Shown here: positions 19,013 through 25,492 of the stretch, piece by piece
Layout: every line of letters begins with the position of its first letter
How positions within the stretch are numbered: the first letter of the stretch is position 1
Source of the DNA: Phocaeicola dorei
GTDB taxonomy: Bacteria; Bacteroidota; Bacteroidia; Bacteroidales; Bacteroidaceae
Length of the DNA: 64,000 bases
Reading direction: 5' to 3'
NCBI RefSeq assembly: GCF_013009555.1
Contig: NZ_CP046176.1
Span: 4,309,501-4,373,500 of the forward strand
Notes under the pieces: generated by a model
What the model saw: only the letters and a program-made list of their open reading frames with translations
The model's database searches: none
What the model was told of the DNA's origin: nothing
Program-made: the position numbers and the translations under genes

Positions 19013-19636
19013 ATGTTAACAGAACTTACCATCAAAGAATTTATCAATAAAGTACTCAGTAATGATCCTGTCCCCGGTGGCGGCAGTGTTTCAGCACTCA
19101 ATGGAGCCCTTGCCACCTCACTGGCAGCTATGGTAGCCAATCTTACCATAGGCCGCAAGAAATATGTAGAAGTGAACGAAATTATGGAAGATCTTTCTGT
19201 TCGTTTCGAAGAACTCACCCGCCAGCTGATAACCGATGTAGACCGTGATTCAGAAGCATACGACCGTGTTTTCTCCGCATTCAAACTTCCAAAAGAAACG
19301 GATGAAGAAAAGGCTATCCGCAGTGAAACCATACAGAAGGAAAGCAAATATGCCGCCCAAGTGCCTATGGAGGTGGCACGTACCGTCCACTCCATTCTGC
19401 CCATGATTGATGTGGTAGCCAGAAAAGGGAACAGCAACGCTGTAACCGATGCCTGCGTGTCCATGATGTGTGCCCGGACTGCCATTCTGGGAGCCTTGCT
19501 GAATGTACGTATCAACCTCACTTCTATCAAAGACGAAAAATTCGTCAAAGAGATGAGCGAAGAGGCCGATATGATAGAACAGACGACCATTGCCGAAGAA
19601 CAGAAAATACTGGACTATGTGAAAACCATGTTTTAA
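19013..19636 (+). CDS. fchA: Formimidoyltetrahydrofolate cyclodeaminase
   Basis: The enzyme converts 5-formimino-tetrahydrofolate to 5,10-methenyl-tetrahydrofolate and ammonia, so histidine carbon enters the one-carbon pool. The 207-residue protein is all-helical. It shows the family N-terminal VPGGGSVSALNGALATSLAAMVANLT motif region (about residues 22-45) and the later GNSNAVTDACVSMMCAR helix. It corresponds to the C-terminal half of the fused animal enzyme. Together with the transferase at 16831 it explains the absence of HutG or HutF here. The next gene, hutH, starts 34 bases later. Confidence 0.93.
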   Translation: MLTELTIKEFINKVLSNDPVPGGGSVSALNGALATSLAAMVANLTIGRKKYVEVNEIMEDLSVRFEELTRQLITDVDRDSEAYDRVFSAFKLPKETDEEKAIRSETIQKESKYAAQVPMEVARTVHSILPMIDVVARKGNSNAVTDACVSMMCARTAILGALLNVRINLTSIKDEKFVKEMSEEADMIEQTTIAEEQKILDYVKTMF

Positions 19637-19670
19637 TCCCAACCTCCGCGGTTAAAAAAAGAATCAGACC

Positions 19671-21167
19671 ATGAAGAATGTATATCAAATAGGTTCGGGT
19701 GACCTCACTTTTGACATCATCGAACGTATTATTAATGAAAATCTGAAATTGGAACTGGCTCCCGAAGCTAAAGACCGGATTCAGAAATGCCGGGATTACC
19801 TGGACAGAAAGATCAAGGAATCCGATGTCCCTCTCTATGGCATCACTACAGGATTCGGCAGCCTGTGCAACCGTAATATTTCTTCCGATGAACTGAGTAC
19901 TTTGCAAGAGAACCTGGTAAAAAGCCACGCTTGCAGTGTAGGCGCAGAAATGCCCCATGTCATTGTGAAGCTGATGTTTTTATTAAAAGCTCATGCTCTT
20001 TCTTTGGGACACAGTGGCGTACAAGTCATCACTGTACAGCGAATTATCGACTTTTTCAATAACGATGTAATGCCCATTGTCTATGACCGCGGTTCATTGG
20101 GAGCCTCAGGAGATCTTGCCCCGCTCGCCAATCTCTTCCTTCCGTTGATCGGCGTAGGCGATGTGTATTATAAAGGCAAACGCTGCGAAGCTATCAGCGT
20201 GCTTGATGAGTTTGGTTGGGAACCAGTCAAATTGAAAAGCAAAGAAGGACTGGCTCTGCTCAATGGTACCCAGTTTATGAGTGCCAACGGAGTGTATGCC
20301 ATACTCAAAGCCTTCCGTCTTTCCAAGAAAGCCGACCTCATTGCCGCCATCTCCCTGGAAGCCTTTGACGGCCGCATCGATCCGTTCATGGATTGTATCC
20401 AACAAATGCGTCCGCATAAAGGCCAGATAGAAACCGGAGCCGCATTCCGAAGAATGCTGGAAGGCAGTGAAATCATCGTACAGCCCAAACAACACGTACA
20501 AGACCCCTATTCATTCCGTTGCATCCCACAAGTTCATGGTGCAACCAAAGATGCCATCAACCACGTAGCTTCAGTACTGTTGACCGAGATAAATTCAGTT
20601 ACCGATAATCCCACTATCTTCCCCGATGAAGACCTTATCATTTCAGGTGGCAACTTCCACGGACAGCCCCTGGCATTGGTATATGATTATCTTGCCATTG
20701 CTATGGCCGAACTGGGAAACATATCCGAACGGCGTGTGGCACAACTCATTATGGGACTTCGCGGATTGCCCGAATTTCTAGTTGCCAATCCGGGACTTAA
20801 CTCCGGTTTCATGATTCCCCAATATGCGGCTGCCAGCATGGTAAGCCAGAATAAAATGTACTGTTATGCCGCCAGTAGCGACTCTATAGTATCCAGCAAC
20901 GGACAGGAAGACCATGTAAGTATGGGAGCCAACGCCGCCACCAAGCTCTACAAAGTGATGGATAATCTGGAACATATACTTGCCATCGAATTGATGAACG
21001 CCGCACAAGGTATAGATTTCCGCCGTCCGCTCCGTAGTTCACCGTTTATTGAGAAGTTTCTCGCCACCTACCGCAACGAGGTACCTTTTATAAAAGAAGA
21101 TATTGTGATGTATAAGGAAATACATAAAACAGTAGCTTTTTTAAAACGGCATCAAGTAAATTATTAA
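19671..21167 (+). CDS. hutH: Histidine ammonia-lyase
   Basis: HutH removes ammonia from L-histidine to give urocanate, the entry step. The 498-residue protein has the autocatalytic MIO prosthetic-group triad A145-S146-G147 in GSLGASGDLAPLANL. Other hallmarks are YGITTGFGSL near the start and the LLNGTQFMSANGVYA, QDPYSFRCIPQVHGA and SVTDNPTIF segments. This entry enzyme is the last gene of the operon, a rearranged order compared with enteric hut clusters. No HutC-type repressor or histidine permease is present in the window. Confidence 0.96.
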   Translation: MKNVYQIGSGDLTFDIIERIINENLKLELAPEAKDRIQKCRDYLDRKIKESDVPLYGITTGFGSLCNRNISSDELSTLQENLVKSHACSVGAEMPHVIVKLMFLLKAHALSLGHSGVQVITVQRIIDFFNNDVMPIVYDRGSLGASGDLAPLANLFLPLIGVGDVYYKGKRCEAISVLDEFGWEPVKLKSKEGLALLNGTQFMSANGVYAILKAFRLSKKADLIAAISLEAFDGRIDPFMDCIQQMRPHKGQIETGAAFRRMLEGSEIIVQPKQHVQDPYSFRCIPQVHGATKDAINHVASVLLTEINSVTDNPTIFPDEDLIISGGNFHGQPLALVYDYLAIAMAELGNISERRVAQLIMGLRGLPEFLVANPGLNSGFMIPQYAAASMVSQNKMYCYAASSDSIVSSNGQEDHVSMGANAATKLYKVMDNLEHILAIELMNAAQGIDFRRPLRSSPFIEKFLATYRNEVPFIKEDIVMYKEIHKTVAFLKRHQVNY

Positions 21168-21255
21168 ACGGCATTTCGGAATCGGATTATAAAGATTTCA
21201 CATCCCTTTTTACTATTAAAAACTATAAGATCCATATAATCCGAGTCCGAATTCA

Positions 21256-21264
21256 TATCTTTGC
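21256..21264 (+). promoter_or_regulatory. -7 box of the Nudix gene
   Basis: TATCTTTGC is an exact TAnnTTTGC match, 21 bases before the ATG at 21285. Confidence 0.7.
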
Positions 21265-21284
21265 AGTAACAAAAAATAGCGAAG

Positions 21285-21785
21285 ATGAATTATGATAATA
21301 AAGAAGAAATGTTTCCTATAGTAGATGAACAAGGAAACATAACAGGAGCTGCAACCCGTGGAGAATGTCATAATGGAAGTAAATTGCTACATCCGGTAGT
21401 CCACTTGCATGTATTCAACAGTAAAGGCGAACTCTATTTGCAAAGGCGTCCTGACTGGAAAGATATTCAGCCAGGCAAATGGGACACAGCCGTAGGCGGA
21501 CACATAGATTTGGGTGAAAGTGTGGAAACAGCCTTGAAACGTGAAGTAAAAGAAGAACTGGGCATCACCGACTTTACTCCCGAATTACTGACTAGCTATG
21601 TATTCGAATCCACCCGGGAAAAAGAATTGGTATTCTCGCATAAAACCACTTATGACGGTCTCATTATTCCCAGCGAGGAACTGGATGGCGGCCGTTTTTG
21701 GTCACTAGAAGAGATCAGGAGCAATATTGGAAAAGAAATATTTACACCTAATTTTGAAAATGAATTTAAGAAGCTAGGCTTCTGA
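21285..21785 (+). CDS. Nudix hydrolase
   Basis: The 166-residue protein carries a perfect Nudix box, G-x5-E-x7-REV-x-EE-x-GI, from G72 to I94, which binds Mg and cleaves a nucleoside-diphosphate-linked substrate. The surrounding architecture (FPIVDEQGNITGAATRGECHNG near the N-terminus, LHVFNSKGELYLQRR, KWDTAVGGHI) resembles the IPP-isomerase-like/YfcD group of Nudix proteins. The true substrate is unknown. It has its own promoter and terminator and is therefore monocistronic. Confidence 0.9.
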   Translation: MNYDNKEEMFPIVDEQGNITGAATRGECHNGSKLLHPVVHLHVFNSKGELYLQRRPDWKDIQPGKWDTAVGGHIDLGESVETALKREVKEELGITDFTPELLTSYVFESTREKELVFSHKTTYDGLIIPSEELDGGRFWSLEEIRSNIGKEIFTPNFENEFKKLGF

Positions 21786-21801
21786 AATAGTTTTTTAATC
21801 A

Positions 21802-21843
21802 AAAATGGCAAATTCTTGATGCAGGTCAAGAATTTGCCATTTT
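21802..21843. terminator. Terminator of the Nudix gene
   Basis: An 18-bp perfect stem (AAAATGGCAAATTCTTGA at 21802-21819 with its complement at 21826-21843) has a 6-base loop and ends in T. It separates the Nudix gene from the peptide genes downstream. Confidence 0.88.
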
Positions 21844-21890
21844 CGCATACATTTTATCTTTATCAGAGTACAATCTAGAACAAAACAGTA

Positions 21891-21899
21891 TAATTTTGT
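21891..21899 (+). promoter_or_regulatory. Promoter -7 box of the small-peptide cluster
   Basis: TAATTTTGT fits TAnnTTTG and lies 34 bases before the first 28-codon frame, just after the Nudix terminator. The -33 element is not obvious. Confidence 0.55.
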
Positions 21900-21933
21900 G
21901 TTGTAAAACATAAAAAGAAAGGATAACGAGATT

Positions 21934-22020
21934 ATGAAAAAGGTAAAAAGTATTTTTAAGAAAGCCCTTGCTCTAATGGGTGAAAACGAAGTAAGAGCTT
22001 GGGGTATAGGGATTAAGTAA
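21934..22020 (+). CDS. Small cationic peptide, copy 1 of 3 (28 aa)
   Basis: An ATG frame of 28 codons runs to TAA at 22018-22020. The product starts MKKVKSIFKKALALMG and continues with a conserved RAWG near the end, finishing in Lys. The first 15 residues place Lys and hydrophobic residues as in an amphipathic helix. There is no signal peptide, Cys or membrane-length segment. AAAGGATAAC precedes the ATG by 6 bases (21918-21927). Two more frames of exactly the same length and pattern follow, which is strong evidence that the family is real. I do not recognise it; a secreted signal, bacteriocin-like or toxin-like peptide are all possible. Confidence 0.75.
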   Translation: MKKVKSIFKKALALMGENEVRAWGIGIK

Positions 22021-22061
22021 GAAAATAACCCTATTTTTTTAATCAAAGAAAGGATAACATT

Positions 22062-22148
22062 ATGAAGAAATTGAAAGAGATCATCAAAGCAGGTCTCAAA
22101 GATATGGGAAATGACGCCCTCCGTGCTTGGGGGTACGATACAAAGTAA
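22062..22148 (+). CDS. Small cationic peptide, copy 2 of 3 (28 aa)
   Basis: The frame is 28 codons, aligned without gaps to copy 1. The N-terminus is MKKLKEIIKAGLKDMG and the C-terminal part has LRAWGY followed by a terminal Lys. It shares residues 1-3, 5, 7, 9, 12, 15, 16, 21-24 and 28 with copy 1. The leader motif AAAGGATAAC is identical to that of copy 1 and stands 3 bases before the ATG (22049-22058). It begins 41 bases after copy 1 stops, with no terminator between, so one transcript probably carries all three. Confidence 0.75.
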   Translation: MKKLKEIIKAGLKDMGNDALRAWGYDTK

Positions 22149-22194
22149 AAGGTACAAAAGATTAGTTTTTAATGTTTTAAAAAAGGATAGCAGG

Positions 22195-22281
22195 ATGAAA
22201 AGAGTAAAAAAAATTTTCAAAGAATATATGAGGGCTATTGAAATTAATGCCGCATTAATGTATGGTTATAGACCTAAATAA
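22195..22281 (+). CDS. Small cationic peptide, copy 3 of 3 (28 aa), diverged
   Basis: This is the third 28-codon frame, preceded by AAAGGATAGC (22182-22191) at 3 bases. The N-terminus MKRVKKIFKEYMRAIE keeps the pattern M-K-[KR]-[VL]-K-x-I-[FI]-K. The tail differs: the shared RAWG becomes LMYG, and it ends in Pro-Lys. Conserved through all three copies are M1, K2, K5, I7, K9, G24 and K28, with an aromatic residue at 23. The divergence suggests a distinct partner role rather than a recent duplication. A very stable terminator follows at 22318. Confidence 0.7.
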   Translation: MKRVKKIFKEYMRAIEINAALMYGYRPK

Positions 22282-22317
22282 GAACCGTACTTTTTGATTG
22301 AGGGAATTGAATTACAA

Positions 22318-22367
22318 TTATAACAAAAAAGCAGTCTTGAAAAGTCAAGACTGCTTTTTTGTTATAA
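22318..22367. terminator. Perfect 23-bp-stem bidirectional terminator
   Basis: TTATAACAAAAAAGCAGTCT.. at 22318-22340 pairs perfectly with 22345-22367 around a 4-base loop. A6 and T6 blocks lie inside the stem, so it works in both directions. It closes the peptide cluster on the + strand and would also end a - strand transcript from 22558. Confidence 0.9.
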
Positions 22368-22558
22368 ATACAGTATAAGTGAAATCAATTTATCCGACAA
22401 GCAATACACTAACATTAAAAATATATTGTATTTCTTCAAAAAGAATATACCTCTTTGAAATCAAGAGAGTTAGAAAATTCACCTCATTTTAGGATAATGA
22501 GTTGGCAACCATCCTAATTACCGTGATCTGCATCACTTTGCTGGTTTGGGTAACTCTT
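22325..22558 (-). ncRNA. Putative structured RNA converging on the peptide cluster
   Basis: No protein frame explains this stretch. Nested inverted repeats are visible: GAGTT 22499-22503 with AACTC 22552-22556, AACC 22507-22510 with GGTT 22543-22546, and GTGAT 22523-22527 with ATCAC 22532-22536. A reverse-strand promoter-like sequence lies directly upstream (22565-22594) and the terminator at 22318-22367 lies downstream. The ends are inferred from those two signals. It does not match a riboswitch I know. Expression is untested, and the strand is chosen only from the promoter. Confidence 0.4.
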
Positions 22559-22564
22559 ACAGAT

Positions 22565-22594
22565 GCAAATATAGTAAAATATAGCAGGCAAAAA
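22565..22594 (-). promoter_or_regulatory. Reverse-strand promoter for the putative RNA
   Basis: On the reverse strand TTTTTG (22594-22589) is followed 15 bases later by TATATTTGC (22573-22565), which fits the Bacteroides -33/-7 pattern with a slightly short spacer. Confidence 0.45.
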
Positions 22595-22650
22595 GAAAGA
22601 TGAACTCATTTTCTTTTTACCTGCTGCATGATTCGCGGTAGAATAGTATC

Positions 22651-23079
22651 CTATATCAATTCAATTTTTATTTTACAGTTCTGTCCACCCTGCAAAATAG
22701 AATGGCAAAGTGTTACTCTAAATTTCTGTTCTTTCCAAAGGTTTTGCAAAGAATAAAGAACACTCTGACGTGAACATTCACAAAGCAAAGGTGTGGTGAC
22801 ATATCCTTTTTTACACAAGCCACAAGTACATTCCAAGAAAATAAGATGATAGACACGACCTTTCTCTACAATCTCGCTTTTTACTCCCGGCAATTCATCT
22901 GCCATCTGAAAGAAAACATCCATATCTCCATTGGCATCCTTGTAGAGTTTCCTGTAAATGGAAAGCACACCACCATCCACGCAATTCTTGCTACATTCTG
23001 AAAAGAAGGCTGCTCGTTGTTCCGATGAGAGTCGAGCGATACCTTTCTCAAAACCTTTGAACCAATCTGACAAATCCAT
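22651..23079 (-). CDS. Cys-rich conserved hypothetical protein, 142 aa
   Basis: The protein has a helical N-terminus (MDLSDWFKGFEKGIARLSSEQRAAFF), then ECSKNCVDGG. A Cys-rich centre contains LECTCGLCKKGYVTTPLLCECS, a likely metal or Fe-S site. I do not recognise the family with certainty. It is the last gene of a four-gene reverse-strand operon, starting 4 bases after the DJ-1 gene ends. The neighbours (thiol-active DJ-1 protein, Cys-rich DUF3795, zinc ribbon) suggest a shared metal or redox theme. Confidence 0.75.
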   Translation of the reverse strand: MDLSDWFKGFEKGIARLSSEQRAAFFSECSKNCVDGGVLSIYRKLYKDANGDMDVFFQMADELPGVKSEIVEKGRVYHLIFLECTCGLCKKGYVTTPLLCECSRQSVLYSLQNLWKEQKFRVTLCHSILQGGQNCKIKIELI

Positions 23080-23083
23080 ACTA

Positions 23084-23701
23084 TCAAGGTAATTGACTGA
23101 ACAGCTTTACCAATCCTTCTTTGTTGAAGCAGTAAAACATTTCTATTTGTTCAGGGGTATCATTCTCCAGCAATAACAACAACTCTTTAGCAAATTCCAA
23201 GTAACCTGTGCCATTTGCCGTAACAATGCGTTTGTCCGATACAGCTTGCTCATTCATATAACCTGCCTTATTGGTATAATTGCCTCCTCCCCATAATTGT
23301 AGCTGTTCCAAACCATTTCCCGTATGTTTTATCTCATTTAAGAAACCATGTTTGGCAAGGAAAGAAGCAGCGTTGCAGATAGCTCCTACGATAATCCCCT
23401 TCTTTATGGCACGGCGAACGATTGGCACGACTTTATCTGCTTCCAGTTCGTCGAACCAGCCGAAACCACCAATTAGCACCAAAGCGGCATAATCATTAGG
23501 CATCGTTTCAAAAGAATAGTCGGGTAAAGTATGGAAACCACTGCATGAGCGTACAACATCCAATGTAGGAGCTACGACTTTGTTCATGTATTTGGGATTT
23601 TCTTTTATACTACGTTCATCACACGCAATAGCCGAAGCTAGGAACACGGCTTCATGGTCAGCATAGTTATTTAACAATAGATATAACACCTCGTTCTTCA
23701 T
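23084..23701 (-). CDS. DJ-1/PfpI (ThiJ) superfamily protein
   Basis: The 205-residue protein has the class I glutamine-amidotransferase-like fold. The nucleophile-elbow cysteine is C109 in GIIVGAICNAASFLA, and VLIGGFGWFD lies before it. Family members act as glyoxalases, chaperones, proteases or amidases, so the activity is open. The start at 23701 (MKNEVLY) is chosen over a longer frame from 23728. It follows the previous stop by two bases and has an AGAAGAAA ribosome-binding-like stretch upstream, whereas the longer start would overlap the DUF3795 gene. Confidence 0.85.
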   Translation of the reverse strand: MKNEVLYLLLNNYADHEAVFLASAIACDERSIKENPKYMNKVVAPTLDVVRSCSGFHTLPDYSFETMPNDYAALVLIGGFGWFDELEADKVVPIVRRAIKKGIIVGAICNAASFLAKHGFLNEIKHTGNGLEQLQLWGGGNYTNKAGYMNEQAVSDKRIVTANGTGYLEFAKELLLLLENDTPEQIEMFYCFNKEGLVKLFSQLP

Positions 23702-23703
23702 AT

Positions 23704-24048
23704 TTATTTTCTTCTGATGGTTTGACATTTACGTTTTGTCATCTCTTCGGCAAAGGCTTGTTCACCTTGTTCCTTAATATAGCTAATGCAAGCAGAACGG
23801 TCAGAATTAAACAAAAATGCAAATACTTTGCTTATCCAATTGGAAAACAACTTGCATTCCCTGACATCATGGGAGCATTCAGCACAAGTATTAAACTTGT
23901 TTTCTTGGCAACATGAGCGGATTTTACACCAAGTTGCTTTTTTATTTGGTTTACATCCGGAACATTTCTCCGCCAAGAACTTACGGCAGGCTCCACAATA
24001 AAGACCGCAAGCGGCTATGTTTTTATTATCAGGTGCAATAGTTTTCAT
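23704..24048 (-). CDS. DUF3795-type Cys-rich protein, 114 aa
   Basis: This small protein has many cysteines in the order typical of DUF3795: ACGLYCGACRKF, then KCSGCKPNK, then WCKIRSCCQEN and CAECSHDVREC. These are likely metal ligands. The start at 24048 (MKTIAPDNK) lies 5 bases after the upstream stop. The longer frame to 24090 would overlap the zinc-ribbon gene by 37 bases. Function is unknown; it is translated between the zinc-ribbon/flavin-fold gene and the DJ-1 gene. Confidence 0.82.
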   Translation of the reverse strand: MKTIAPDNKNIAACGLYCGACRKFLAEKCSGCKPNKKATWCKIRSCCQENKFNTCAECSHDVRECKLFSNWISKVFAFLFNSDRSACISYIKEQGEQAFAEEMTKRKCQTIRRK

Positions 24049-24053
24049 AAATA

Positions 24054-24734
24054 TCAGATGTTGGAGTGAGAAAATTCGCCATTTATCCAAAAGGTGGCTT
24101 CCGTACCCATGAAATGTAGAAGCACATAATTGGGATCACTTGGTCCATCGGGAAAATGATGAACGAACCAGTCCTGCCATATGTCCTTGCGGATAGTATC
24201 GTCCGTAATAATTTCTACCGTACCACGCAGGGCAACGCCATCCCCGTAATGGTCATAGCAAAGACCCGCCTTGTTGTTCGCCTTAAAATCATTCACTTTC
24301 ATGGAGCCGACACTTGTCGCCATCCAGACTTCGTTAAAACTTTTGGCATGTATCTTGGACATCTGCACAGGTCGCGGATAACCGTCGGCATCAATGGATG
24401 CGATGGTCACATTTTCGCATTGGGCAAGCAAGTGGGTTGCCTTTTCCGTTAGTGTCCGTTCATCTTTTTCTTTCCACCGTTTCAGGTAGGGAAAGTGTTG
24501 AAGCATTTGTTCCTTTGCTTGTACGGGACTCAACTTACATTCGGTCTGCACAGCCCATTGGTCTAAGAATTGCAGGCAGAACTCAATCATTTGGCTCATT
24601 GTGAAATCTTGGGTAAACTCACCTTTTTTGTAACAATACACGCAATAATCCTCACTACTGCTCCCATTGGCATTTGTCCCTCTGTTTTCATCAGTTAGGG
24701 GCATACCACAACTTTGACAAAACTGTTGTTCCAT
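24054..24734 (-). CDS. Zinc-ribbon protein fused to a pyridoxamine-phosphate-oxidase-like (split-barrel) domain
   Basis: This 226-residue protein has two parts. Residues about 1-40 form a zinc ribbon with CQSCGMPL and YCVYCYKKGEF, in the layout of the putative zinc-ribbon family. Residues about 90-226 are a split-barrel flavin-binding fold of the general stress protein 26/PPOX type (VTIASIDADGYPRPVQMSKI, then VWMATSVGSMKVNDFKAN). The latter group binds FMN or F420 and reduces or oxidises small molecules. It is the first gene of the reverse-strand operon 24734-22651. Confidence 0.85.
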   Translation of the reverse strand: MEQQFCQSCGMPLTDENRGTNANGSSSEDYCVYCYKKGEFTQDFTMSQMIEFCLQFLDQWAVQTECKLSPVQAKEQMLQHFPYLKRWKEKDERTLTEKATHLLAQCENVTIASIDADGYPRPVQMSKIHAKSFNEVWMATSVGSMKVNDFKANNKAGLCYDHYGDGVALRGTVEIITDDTIRKDIWQDWFVHHFPDGPSDPNYVLLHFMGTEATFWINGEFSHSNI

Positions 24735-24789
24735 ATATGTATTCTATTCGATGCCTATCAGTCCCTTTATAGGCGGTTATAAAATGCGA

Positions 24790-24940
24790 GAGCGTGGAAC
24801 TGCAATGCTACCACGTCTAAGTTGGAGGTCGTAGGAAACCTTTGGCACAGATATGATAATAGCAGCCCACGCTATGGCGTGAGAACCACTATGCTATCCC
24901 TTGTACCAAGTCCGAAATTTCCTACGTTTCCAACCTACAA
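24790..24940. repeat. Cluster of inverted repeats, possible remnant element
   Basis: GTTGGAGGTCGTAGGAAA at 24821-24838 recurs inverted as TTTCCTACGTTTCCAAC at 24918-24934, with a short gap in the alignment. Between them lies CACGC-tatg-GCGTG, and a GTGG/CCAC hairpin lies just before. It looks like a small non-coding element or degraded MITE. No target-site duplication was established. Confidence 0.35.
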
Positions 24941-25371
24941 GATAAACATAACGCTTCTTTTTTTCCCGTATGTTTTGAAAAGAGTTGCCTCTATCCGACT
25001 ACAAAAGTCGGAAATTTTTCTGATAATCTTTTATCTTCTAATGCTTTTATTTACTTTTGGAATAGAATTTAGGGTGCATTCTATATTTTCAGTTCTTTAT
25101 CCTGTTTAGTAGATGCAGTCCCCAAACCGTTCCTCCATTCATTCGCATTCTGCCTGAACCATTGCACAAGTGGAACATCGTTCACACATATTTGAAAATA
25201 CCTTTTCCGAGAATCTCAATATGTTCCGGCAGAAGTCAATCAACGGCAGTAGCTTTTCCACATAAGGAAAGTTCCATAAATTTTATTATGTTTTTCAAGA
25301 TAATCAAGGAAAGCAAAGTAAGTTGATATTAGTTTCACACGGAAAACAACGTCTGTATCCCCAAGAATTAG
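24941..25371. other. AT-rich non-coding stretch with possible gene remnant
   Basis: No intact gene is seen. On the reverse strand, about 25120-25260 encodes a short open stretch (LLPLIDFCRNILRFSEKVFS, then a Cys-rich CERCSTC end) with no start codon behind a stop. It could be the 3' remnant of a lost gene. This is weak evidence. Confidence 0.3.
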
Positions 25372-25380
25372 TACCTTTGG
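25372..25380 (+). promoter_or_regulatory. Promoter -7 box fused to a G9 tract
   Basis: TACCTTTGG matches TAnnTTTG. The nine G at 25379-25387 overlap its end and fill the expected start-site region, 106 bases before the gene at 25493. A palindrome TACGCATTGCGTA follows at 25419-25431. Confidence 0.45.
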
Positions 25381-25492
25381 GGGGGGGAGATAACTCTTCG
25401 CACTTGCAATATACTTTTTACGCATTGCGTATTTTAAATAATTCAGTGCGTATATTTATCGGCAAGCGGGATAGTAAAAACATAAAATCGAA

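Noticed and set aside
22490..22560. TPP or cobalamin riboswitch
   Set aside because: The conserved core sequences of those classes are absent, and no related gene lies downstream on either strand.
22493..22612. Forward-strand hydrophobic micro-protein frame
   Set aside because: The open stretch follows a stop directly and has no ATG. The nested inverted repeats explain the conservation-like look better.
24822..25109. 95-residue forward frame in the gap before 25493
   Set aside because: It spans the inverted-repeat cluster, has random composition and no ribosome-binding-like leader; treated as a chance frame.
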